Part shown: piece by piece, positions 22,420 through 35,606 of the stretch
How the letters are laid out: each line of letters starts with the position of its first letter
Numbering within the stretch: position 1 is the stretch's first letter
Source of the DNA: Rhabdophis nuchalis
Lineage: Eukaryota > Chordata > Lepidosauria > Squamata > Natricidae
Assembly (NCBI GenBank): GCA_039707465.1
Contig: CM077647.1
Coordinates: 43,523,110 to 43,587,109 of the forward strand
Length of the DNA stretch: 64,000 nucleotides
Reading direction: 5' to 3'
Program-made: the position numbers and the translations under genes
Notes under the pieces: generated by a model
Seen by the model: the letters and a program-made list of their open reading frames with translations, nothing else
The model's database searches: none
Told to the model about the DNA's origin: nothing

Positions 22420-22772
22420 AAAAGAAATATTTGGAAGTATTTTTTCACCCAGAGGATCACTGGTCTATGGAACTCCCTGCCAGAAGAAGTGGTGACAGCT
22501 GTCAGCCTCGACACCTTTAAGAAAGGATTAGACGAGTTCATGGAGAACAAGGGTATCCATGGCTATCATTATGGATGCCTAAGAACACCCTCCAGGATGG
22601 AGAGATAGGTAGGATATTTCTCAATGCCATTTGCAGGGAATCATAAGCAGGTGAAGACATCTGCTTGGGAATACCCTGAAGCAAATGGTGAGCCACTGTG
22701 TGAGACAGAATGCTGGACTGGATGGGCTGTGGCCTATTCCAGCAAGGCTATTCTTATGTTATTATGTTCTTA
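22420..22772 (+). mobile_element. CR1 LINE 3' end touching the ETV1 exon
   Basis: Encodes the CR1 C-terminal remnant (ITGLWNSLPEEVVTAVSLDT) and then the tail gctggactggatgggctgtg followed by ttcttatgttattatgttct, the terminal microsatellite of CR1 elements. The tail ends at about 22772; the last base of the ETV1 exon is 22774. This family differs from the CR1 at 8.4-9.9 kb and 48.4-51.3 kb. Confidence 0.85.
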
Positions 22773-22773
22773 C

Positions 22774-23018
22774 CCGAGTCATACGCAAAATCTCTAGGTT
22801 CTTGTTTAATCATCAGAGGAGGGAAACTTGGATTGACTGAATTGCCAACCATGGCATTGTGTTCATACACTGGATCATGGTACTCCTGTTTAAACCCTTG
22901 AGGTGGGAAAGGGATGTTTGGCTCAGACATCTGGCGTTGGTACATCGGACGTCCTTCCCGTGGCATGGCAGGCAAAGGAGGAAAGGAATTACAAGGTTCT
23001 GAGAGTTGACGGCGAAAT
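22774..23018 (-). CDS. ETV1: ETV1 internal exon (FRRQLSEP … EPRDFAYDS)
   Basis: ETV1 is a nuclear ETS transcription factor of the PEA3 subgroup; this exon encodes part of the linker before the ETS domain. The 245-bp exon has acceptor tattatcctag before 23018 and donor G|GTAAGA after 22774. Phases are 1 base in, 81 codons, 1 base out, matching the previous exon. Visible features are RFRRQLSEP and YQRQMSEPN, the two known RSK/PKA-type phosphorylation sites, and two SUMO-type motifs, FKQE and IKQE. Compared with the mammalian protein as I recall it, the segment MVGNSVNPSFPPLM differs at several residues and is one residue shorter. The next exon (starting with the rest of a Glu codon) was not found below it. 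The donor intron sequence is CR1-derived (see findings). Confidence 0.95.
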
Positions 23019-25776
<2,758 letters not shown>

Positions 25777-25965
25777 CTGTGATCCATATGAAAGTTATTG
25801 TCTGGGATGGGATGGGATGGAGGCAAGTGAGTTGCAAAAATCCGGTCAGGTTTAGAATTCTGAACCGAGTTTGAAGATGCATGATGCAGTGGTGAAACTG
25901 GAGTGCTTGATGGAGTTGGTGGGTTAGAAGTCCTCATTCCCACTTGTGGCTTTTGATCATAGGCA
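25777..25965 (-). CDS. ETV1: ETV1 internal exon (AYDQKPQVGMR … MDHR)
   Basis: The 189-bp exon has acceptor gtttaaccaacag and donor CACAG|GTAACA. The reading is 1 base, 62 codons, 2 bases, in phase with both neighbours. It encodes a Ser/Thr/Pro-rich linker: AYDQKPQVGMR, NPPTPSSTPVSPLHHAS and KPDRIFATHLPPSHPIPD. The TPSSTPVSP cluster carries the MAPK phosphorylation sites known in ETV1, and these are conserved. A short run of GGGAT repeats (25803-25819) codes for part of PPSHPIPD, and this portion is the least like the mammalian protein as I recall it. Confidence 0.95.
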
Positions 25966-28900
25966 CTGTTGGTTAAACAAGGGGAGATATAAATGGCTTT
26001 TTCAGATAGACTGATTGTAAATAATCAGTTTCTAGCAAATCCCAGTTAGACTTGATAACACACTCAAGACTGTATGCAGCCTTGATTCTCTTTATTGATT
26101 CTCTTTATTGTTTTGGTGAGAATTCTGAGAGTTACAGTCTCAAAATATAGCTGAAGGGCACATTTTAGGTAATGCTGATCCAGACAGACCAGATTTATAA
26201 TTCGGAAGTTGAATTTTATTTCCTCATTTGCCTCTATATTTTTTTTAGCCATGATTACATGACTGTACCATAATAGCTGTGTTCACATATCTTGTAATTA
26301 TGGTTTATAAATGCAAAAACTAAGGTCACGTTATGCATTTAGGCAACACCAAATACAGTGTAGCACAAACCATAGTATTTGTTCAACCTCCCCCTGCCAA
26401 TAACTAATGCTAATCTTGAACAATCTTGATTCTATATTACAATCTTAATCTTGATTCTACTAGATGATCAAAGCATAAATCATTCTCTATCCAGCATTAT
26501 TTCCTAACCCAGTTAGGAAGTTCTGGATATAATATGCATAACAAATACACACTGATTATTCTTTGTGCTTGTTAGATACATCTGCTATTTGTTTGGAGAG
26601 TTTGTTTTTCTTTCTTTTTAAGAATATGTAGAACAAAATGCTTGCACCACAATTTTTATAAAGACGGCTTTGCTGCTTTATAAAGATTTTGGATCAAGCT
26701 AATTTAACAAAAATGGACTTTTAAAGCTATAGAACATAAATAAAATTGGTTACAATCACATTTTTTTTTTAAAAATGAGAAATATTCCACATAGCAGAGA
26801 AGCAAAACTGATTAAAGTTTTATACAACAGATTCAAGTTTTTGCGTTTCAAAAACTTACCACAAAATGATGTTAAAAGTGATCCCCTATCCCCAAAGAGT
26901 CTTATCTCAAATCATATCTTGTCAGTTTTCATGTATATTCATATTTCTAGGTCATCCAATTCTAACATGAATCTAGCAAGTATTAGCGAGAAAAGAAGCA
27001 TCAAAGATGCAAATTGGGATTTCTCAGGTATAGAGAAAGCTGCATTAGCAACAATTCCAAAGCCTGATAGGAATTAGAAACAAATCTTATCAATAAGCTA
27101 GTCTTTCACTGAATCATTTCAGAATATTGATTTAAGATTACTGGAAGATACAGTATAAGTTATGTTAAAGGGATAATTGGAAGTCAAAGATTGTATTGTA
27201 TATTGCTTCATTGTTTGAAGTTGGGCTCATTTTTAAGTTTCATCAATCATTTAAGAGTTATCTCCAAAGTAAGATTTATTTTATCCTTAAGCAAGAAACA
27301 TGCCAAAAATATGGCATCTTGCGTTTTATTTGCAATGTTTCTATAGGTGTGTGCATGATTGTATGCATGTATATAAGGATTTTGAATTTCAAAAGAAATA
27401 TGACATTTTTGATTGGAACAAGTGAGTAAACCTGCTAAGAATCCATATTCTTGAAAGATGAAGGAAGTCCAGGAAATGGAGAAAAGGATTTCCTTTATAT
27501 GAACCTAGGAGAAGGAACCTATTATCTTCTAGATGCAGCTACATTACAATTCTCAGCATCTATCTATGACCACTGAGAAAGGGATTCTGGAAAATCAGAG
27601 AGGAGATAGATAACCCATCCTCACTCAGAAGAAGTCTGTTGTCATCTTAGAGTTAGAAGCACTGTTAGAATGTTAGAAGCATACAGTAAATCTAAAATAA
27701 AAATAGAATTATGCATATTACAAAGGTGCTCTTCTTTTCTTCAAAAAAGTTAGTCTCTTGGTTGCAGAGCTATTTGAACTCCCAAGAGTAAATACATCAC
27801 TACAAAGCACTCTGTGGGATGAATAAAAAGGCAGACACTTTATACCCATCCTAATGCATCTGGATACCACTTATGGACCTTTTTTCCCCAAAAGAAACAT
27901 TCCTCATGCCCACTTTGATTTCTTTTTGGCAATGGGCTTAATTTTTCCAGGTTTCTACTGTTGGAGACCATTACCATCAGATTGTTTTTGATACTTTTAC
28001 AGAGCATGTACACCAGCTGTTATGCTCTGTTGCATTTTTACACTTTCTTTGTCACTGGAAATTACAGAGATGAAATAAGATATAAATGAAAATGAATAGA
28101 GCCACAGTTCTACCTACAATGGAGAATGTGTGAAAAAAGCAGTTCCAAGGAAGAAAAACAGCATCTCCTTAAGGGAAGTAATAATGACCCATACTGGCTT
28201 GCAAATATTTATTTTTTTACTTCAACTCCTATAATCCTATATCATTACACAACTTTAACAAGTTTTCAGATCACTGTCCACACTGACTGCACTCAGATGG
28301 TTCATAATTTCACTTGTTTCACTATAATTTGAAACTGGGAAAAGGCCCACTATCTGAAAGAGGATTACATTCCCCTTTTTGTTTGGCACTGTTCCTGTAA
28401 CAGGTGCAAGCAAAGCCCCTGTTCTTGTTTCCATAAAGGCAGGAGTCCTCTTAATCATTTTTCAATGCAAAACAAATATGAGCCTATCATGCATAGACAG
28501 TAACTACAAAACTATGACAGACTAGTAATTCTGGCAGCATAGCAGCCTGATGAGGCAGATAGTGAGAATTAATTAGTAAAATACAGGTATCAGCTGTTTC
28601 TTAAAGTGGAGGTTCAATACTTATTTAATAGTGTTCACTGGCTCTGGATTAGTTTACAAAATAATGTTTTTTTGATTTAGTATTCCGCAAAAATAATTCA
28701 ACACCATCCTCTTATCCCTTTATTCACATATTAGAATAGCTAGCTTTTAGATGTGTTGAACATCTGAAACAGGAATAATAGTTTAATCTCAACCTGATTC
28801 CAGATTTCATTACAATTATTTGCATGCAATGGACAGTGAGCATTATAATCCGATTTTTCCAGAAATGCACAAGCATTCCTGTACATCCTGTTTAATCATG

Positions 28901-29675
28901 CCCATCTGATGTCAATTGTCAGTGGATAGATTTACATACAGATGGTTTGTTCATCAAAATATGCAAACCAGGAACTCTGATATGATAACAGAGAAGAACT
29001 ACTGTTCTATCATGACAAAAAGCCATAAGCTTATTGGCTGCATTTATTGGCAAAAGCAGTCAAGGGGTAGCAAGCAGAAGCACAGCATTCCTAATTATAG
29101 AGGAATCATTATTTTTCTTTTAAGCTATGTAGGGAATTCTGGGAGTTGAAGTCCACATAGTTTAACAAGTTAAGAAACCAAGATTGAGACACTGTTTAGT
29201 TGTTTTAAATTTTTATTTTAAAAAAATATAAGCTAAACAAAAAACCCAAGTGTTCATGAAGCCAATACTATTTTAAACTGTAAAATTTATGAAAGAGAAA
29301 CTCCTGTATCTAAGGGAAATAATTTAGCCTATTCTCTATGAAGATTCTCAGTCATTCAAGATCATGGTTGTCCCAAATCAAAAGGACTTTGGGATCAGGG
29401 AAAAACAAAATCCAGTTTGCCTTTTGAAAAAAAGCCCTTTTGTGACAATTTAGCCTACAGTGTTCCCACTTTAGCTTATTTTTCTTAGGAATCAACATGA
29501 CAAGAATTTATTTCCCCACTTACAAACTTGTATGACCAAATACAACTTGGCTACATCAACAGATAACCTCTTTCCAGGATCAAGAAAAAATAGATTTTAA
29601 TTGTTCCATTATTGTATCACCATGATGTTAAAGTTTCTACTGAAAGAACTATACAAAATATACTATTTGCTTTAC
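25966..29675 (-). other. ETV1 intron
   Basis: Intron between two phase-matched ETV1 exons. It is mostly unique AT-rich sequence. A decayed hAT-type MITE piece (gaattctgggagttgaagtc) lies at 29128-29147. No RNA gene seen. Confidence 0.85.
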
Positions 29676-29805
29676 CTGACATTGTACAGGCACTTTTCTC
29701 CATAACTGAATTTGAATGGTTGTTCTTGACTACAAGCAGAGCTGAGTTCAGAACATGGACTGTGGGGTTCTTTCTTGATTTTCACTGAAAGACCATGAAA
29801 AGCCA
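29676..29805 (-). CDS. ETV1: ETV1 internal exon ([13 protein letters not shown] … CLYNV)
   Basis: The 130-bp exon has acceptor ttaatccttccag and donor GTCAG|GTAAAG. It reads 2 bases, 42 codons, 2 bases; the split Ser codon is completed by the exon at 25965. It encodes [20 protein letters not shown] followed by [22 protein letters not shown] fits the SUMO consensus and HSPCSE holds a Pro-directed Ser, both known modification sites in this part of ETV1. The exon before it should end in an Ala-Glu-Ser-type acidic region with a split Leu codon; I could not find it upstream in this window. Confidence 0.95.
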
Positions 29806-29997
29806 CTGGAAGGATTAAAAAAAAACAGAAACAGAAATTAATTTCAAGCAGATAAGAATGTAAGAATGATAATATATATATATAAAATACTGAAATTCAT
29901 TTCAAAAACTATGCCAGACTGCCTGAATTTTCTATACTACATGACATTCACTGTTCCATCGTCACCCTTATCCTATGTTATCTGGCAAAGGTTCAAT

Positions 29998-31036
29998 TCA
30001 CCCAGCTGTACATATCCACCCCAGACCACCCCAACGATGCCGCCGAGGTGCTGTTCCGGTGTTTGGAGGCCGTACGGATCTGGATGGGTAATAACAAACT
30101 CAAGCTCAACACGTCCAAGACTGAGTGGCTGTGGTTTCCAGCACCCCGGTTCAGCCAGATTACTCCAACTCTGGCCATTGGGGGCGAAACACTGGCCCCA
30201 TGGAGAGGGCGCGCAATTTGGGTGTCCTCCTGGACTCCCGGCTGTCCATGGAGGACCATGTGGCAGCCGTGGCCAGGGGGGTGTTTCATCAGGTACGCCT
30301 GATGTGCCAATTGTGCCCCTTACTGGACCGGGCTGTCCTTCGCACAGTCACTCAAGCACTCGTGACATCCCGACTCGACTACTGTAATGCTCTCTACATG
30401 GGGCTTCCCTTGAGGTACACTCGAAAGCTACAGTTAGTCCAGAATGCAGCCGCGTGGGTGATTACGGGAGTCTCTAGATGCTCCCATATAACACCGATCC
30501 TGCGCAAGCTGCACTGGCTTCCTGTGGCCTTTCGGGTGCGCTTCAAGGTTCTGACGACCATCTTTAAAGCGCTCCATGGTTCGGGGCCTAGTTATATGTG
30601 AGACTGTCTCCTGCCCCATACATCCCTTCGGCCGATCCGCTCCCACAGAGAGGATCTTCTCAGGGTGCCGTCGGCCGGGCAATGCCGACTGGCGACACCC
30701 AGGGGAAGAGCCTTCTCTGTGGCGGGCCCTGCCCTTTGGAACGACCTACCCCCTGAATTGTGTACCATCTCGGACCTCCGCCTCTTCCGCCAGTGTCTAA
30801 AGACACATCTCTTTCAGCAAGCCGGCCTAGCTTAACCTCCCGTCGGGCTATTTTAGATTTTTTAGTTTTTAAACTGGGGATTTTAATTTGGTTTTTAGCA
30901 TAGGATTGTAATTTAATATGTTTTTAAATTTTGTATTTATCATTTTGTATGTTTTTAAATTCCTGTGCCCTGGGTCCTTCGTGGAGAAGGGCGGGATATA
31001 AATGTGATTAAAATAAAATAAATAAATAAATAAAAT
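29998..31036 (+). mobile_element. L2 LINE 3' fragment (copy C)
   Basis: Begins TQLYISTPDHPNDAAEV, just after the catalytic YADD position, and runs to an AAATAAATAAAT tail. The frame is shifted near 30200 and stopped near 30600. Conserved stretches include SRLDYCNALYMGLPLRYTRK and LHWLPVAFRVRFKVLTTIF. It lies antisense to ETV1 in the intron about 200 bases upstream of the exon at 29805. Confidence 0.85.
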
Positions 31037-33900
31037 TCAACATATTCTGTGACAGAGACCAAATGTAAGTAAGAATTTGGCCAGGTGGAATAGTTTATGG
31101 GTCAAGAAAATGAAAAGATTTTTTAAAATATTAAAATAAATTGTATATAATGGGGAGAAAGTTTGGGAATTTGTGAGTGACCAATAAGGATTTTAAAAAG
31201 TATGATAAACTTCATGCCCACCAGATGTTACTGAAACATGATTCCCCATCATTGTCAGTCTCTTTAGGAAATAATTAAGAATAAGGAGAACTGTAGTTCA
31301 ACAATCTTTGGAGGTACTCAGACTTCCCAACCTTGCTTAAGAATAAAAAATAGCAAACATATTTAATATTTACAACTTTCACGGGAAATATAATTTAGAT
31401 AAAGTCAAGGAGCTTCAGGACTAAAATTAATTATTAAAAAAAGCAAGCTAATTACATGATCAACATCATCAACAAAGGAACCAGCAGTTAATAAAAATGC
31501 CATGGATTAGCACTTGATAGAGCAGCCATGAAAGTGTTGGAAAAGATATTCAAATGACAGGATGTGTCCATATCTACACTGATCAGAATTGTGCAAAACA
31601 TGGTGCTCTCTATGACAGTCTATGAAAGCCAAAGTCAGACTTTGGAATAAAAGGACATAAAGATATTCTTTTTTTGAAGGATTTTTGACATTTTTGAACT
31701 TTGGTATTAGACAAGATTGCAGAGAATATCACAGTCAGTCAAGAAAACAAACCAAAAGAGCATTGACCAAATCAATCCAGAGATTACTTGTTCCTCTCAC
31801 TTGAGGAACAAGTAACCAAGGTCAGATTATCCTATTTTGGATAAATTAAGATCTAACTCTCTGAAAGAAGTTCCAAATAGTGGAAAGGAAAGAAAAGAGG
31901 GATGATCATTAGCAAGTAGATGAATTCAGTTATAGCGGCAATGACATGATTGGAAAGCCAGGTTAGAAACAAATCATCATGGAGAAAATTTATGTGGTCA
32001 CCATGGCTTTGATAACACATAATCAAAAATTAAGTTATCAAACTTTCTTCCTTAAATCTACTATCAGTTATTTTTCTCTCCTAGAGCTGACTCCATCCCT
32101 CTTACAAATTCAGATCTACAATGTACAAATAAAGTCTTCATGCAAAGATATGATAGCTATAGGTTGGCCACATCTCCATTAATTCTAGTTTGACATCTTC
32201 TAGTATTCATACAAAGTATAGAAGAGCCAGTCTACTTTGGGGGCAGGCACAAACCATGCTATAGCAATTAGGCCACAACAGAGAAAGACTGCCTTCAGAC
32301 CCTTAGCCTCAACTGAGATAAGAACCAAAAGTAGATGGTCCCTCATACACTATGAAGATGACAGATTGTACCTGAAGGAGATAGTTCCCAAACAGAAAAC
32401 CAAGCTATGTAAGGCTTCATAGATATTTACAAAAACTTTAAATTCCATACAGAAACTGATAAGAAGTCAACAGAGTGCCCACAAGACTGGAGTTATTTTG
32501 CTGCGGCAATGCTCCCTCATTAACAGACAGCAGCTGCATTTTCTACCAACTGTGGTTTCTGGGTGGTCTTCAAAGGCAATCTCAAATTGTGTATATTACA
32601 GCAGTGTAATTAAGAGGTGATGAGGGTGTGAGTCACCATCAGTGAAACAAACCTTAACCATTCACATTTGCTTTTAATTACCTCATGCCAAAAACTACTG
32701 CAGTTTTCAGTATAAGATGCTTCAAAATAATATTTTAGTTATAAATTAAATACATTTTCACTGAAATTCTAACTCAAAAATCATAATGAAATACCATCAG
32801 CAGCTCTGTAAGACTTTTGCTAATTTATTTTTCTAAACTCTGGGGAAACCTTTAGCATTAATAAACTTCACAAATTTCCAACAGGACATATTAATCAAAC
32901 GAAGTTCCTTGCACAAAATTTTGAACTGAGGAACTGCCACCAATTTAGATATCTTTCAGACAAATCAGGAGGCTAATAACCTGTTGGTAAGAAGGTATTA
33001 TGCTTCCAAAACATCACGGCTGAAAATTATGAATGGCAAACATTATTGTTGTAGCACCATTTCCCATTTATAGATTATCTATTTGAATTTGGTTGAACTC
33101 TTGGAAATAAAATATTAGACCCGCTATCTCTTTGGTTAAATTCAATATGACTCTTCTTAGAAACATGAGAACAGATACCACATTTAAATTCATAATATCA
33201 AAGTTAAGATTGACTTTCAGAAATGATTGCATAGTTTCAACATCTAACAATTTCATTTGGAGATAAGCTACTATGCAATACATGATTATGTTATTTGTTA
33301 TAGACCCCTCCGAAGAATTAAGCATTTGTAAAATAAAATATCTTGAATGTCTAATTTTTCTTGTTTTTTCTAAGAATTTCTGATATAGATAGATAGCTGC
33401 ACAACTCAACTAAAATCACCCTGGGCATAAAAAACAATTTAACAAAAAAAGAAAAGAAAACAAACCATAATACATAATCCAATAAACAATAATAAAATGA
33501 AAATTCTTAGCAGTCTAAAGATGTCTCCCTTATAGGGTCACATTCATTATCAGGTAATAGACAAGCCTATTTATAACGGCAAAATAACATGAAATTTTTT
33601 GTTTCAAGGTCCTTCAGGTGACTTCAAATAGTAATTCCTATTTAGCACACTTCACTCTGTAATTGCCTTTTATGCTGGGCCATATAAACAAGTAGTAACA
33701 TGCTTCTCCAACATCTATTTAAGTTGCAACTTTTCTTGAAATTTGAAACCTCAATAAATTGTTCCCTCACCCTTCAAATAACAATTTTGGGGCATTATTC
33801 AAGAGATTTAAAAAAAAGACTTGTTTTCTTCTGTTGGAAGAAATCTCCTTCTGGATTTAACTCCAAGTGGGGAAAATACACTGGAAACATGGAGGCTTCT
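31037..33900. other. unique AT-rich sequence
   Basis: No exon or clear repeat recognised. It presumably belongs to an ETV1 intron, since upstream exons of the minus-strand gene should lie at higher coordinates. Confidence 0.4.
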
Positions 33901-34465
33901 TAGAAAGATGGTTTAATGGTGGACAGGACCACATGGCTTGAGGTCCTGGGGAAAAGGTGATCACATGCTTCCAGGTGTTGAGTAAAGAAGAAGAAGGGCT
34001 GAGGGAGGGGCTTGCAGGGTCTTTTATAATCTGTTCGGCCCCACCTATCTGTTTCCTACTCCTGTGTAAGAAACGTATTCTGATTGGTTGTCAGGCGCAC
34101 ATGGGGCCGTGCAGGGGCAACTCTCTAGGCTGAGTCTAGGTTTGGTGATTTCTCAGATTCCATGTTGGGTATAATACCAGTATGCCTTGATTCCATCACC
34201 CTGGAGCTGACGGGGAGGGGTCTTTGTTATGTGAATAGACTGGACTGGCCTCTTAATGGCCCATTGACAAAAGGTGGGGTAGGCAGGAAGCTGCAGGAAT
34301 TAAAACATGTTTCTCCCTTTTCACAACCAGGGAATTATGATATTCTGCCTTTTCAATATTTCCTAGGATATTTCATTTTTCTAGGAGAGGGGTGGGTTTT
34401 AACTTTCTACACTTACAAGAGGCCTCCTACTTTAGTTTCTATCCATTAAAAACTGGGGGGGGGGG
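33901..34465. other. GC-richer segment, possibly a repeat or solo LTR
   Basis: Composition differs from its surroundings (gggctgagggaggggcttgc, cggccccacctatctgtttc). It ends near a G homopolymer of about 12 bases at 34455-34467. I could not find terminal duplications, so identity is open. Confidence 0.25.
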
Positions 34466-34765
34466 GACACAAAAAGCATTAAAATTCTCAGGTCCACTTT
34501 TCTGCTTTCAGATTCCTCTGCAACTCAATGAAAGGTCAAGAAGCTTAACTGTAGCTCCAGAGTCTTCAATTGTCCCTCCTCTAAAATATCTCTGCTTTGT
34601 TCCATGTATTTTATCAGGTTCTAGTAATTGTATGTCATGCTACTGATAGTGTATCTTGAGTTTGATTAATATTTTCTAATCTGGCACATTATTTTTGCTT
34701 TAAAAAGTGGCCCTTATAATCATATATTCAGATGCCTTTGATTTTAAAACACTGATCTTCTATAG

Positions 34766-35598
34766 CAGGGGTCCCCAAACCACGGGCCGCAGACCAGTGC
34801 CGGTCCGTGGCTTGATAGGAACCGGGCCGCAAGGCTGGAGAGGAGGAGGAGGGAGGAGGGGGCAGCCTCCTGGGCAGAGCGCGCACTGGATGCGGGAGAG
34901 TGCAGGCGCGGCTGTTGGAGGCCCTAGAGGGCCGAGTGAGCTGACTCCCCCCCATGTGGGCATGCACAGGCGCAGCCGTTCGCACTATTGGAGGCCCTCC
35001 AATCTCAGGGCAGTCCTGAGAAGGGGAAAGTCTTCCCTCCCCAAAACAGCGCTGTTAAAACAGTGCTGTTTTGAGAAGCCTCCGATCACAAGGCAGCGCT
35101 GAGAAAGGTGGTTTCCCTCCCTCTCAACGCTGTTTTGAGATGCAAAGCTTTCCCTCCCCTCCCCCAGCGCTGTTTTGGGATCTGAGGCCAAAAGTGGGGG
35201 ATGTTGCGCACACATCCGCAAGGCGAGCACAGGGGTGGGGGTCATGCGTGTTTGTGAAGGGGGGGTGAAGTGCGCAGAGGGGCTGTCACACGGATGTGCA
35301 GGGGAAGGGGCATGTGGGAGAAGCATTGCGTTATGGGTATGGCCATGCGAGCATACACAACAGCGCACGCGTGCATGCTTTCGGCACCCAAGGAAAAAAA
35401 GGTTCGCCATCACTGCCCAAGAGGGCCGAGTAAGCCGACTCCCCCCGCATGCGCATGCACCGCCTGTTCCCCCTCCCCCCGCATGCACATGTGCCGCCTG
35501 TTCCCCCTCCCCCCCGCTCCTCCTCTACGCCAGCTGGTCCGCAGAATTTTCTTTAAAATGAAACCGGTCCCTGGTGCAAAAAAGGTTGGGGACCCCTG
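34766..35598. mobile_element. non-autonomous hAT element, 833 bp
   Basis: CAGGGGTCCCCAAACC at the left and GGTTGGGGACCCCTG at the right form terminal inverted repeats, with subterminal ggtccgtgg/ggtccctgg. Flanks are a perfect 8-bp duplication, ttctatag. The interior is very GC-rich. It includes aaaggttcgccatcactg near 35400, the right end of a second hAT family, and a duplicated gagggccgagt block (34927 and 35421). An element nested inside another is likely. Confidence 0.9.
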
Positions 35599-35606
35599 TT
35601 CTATAG

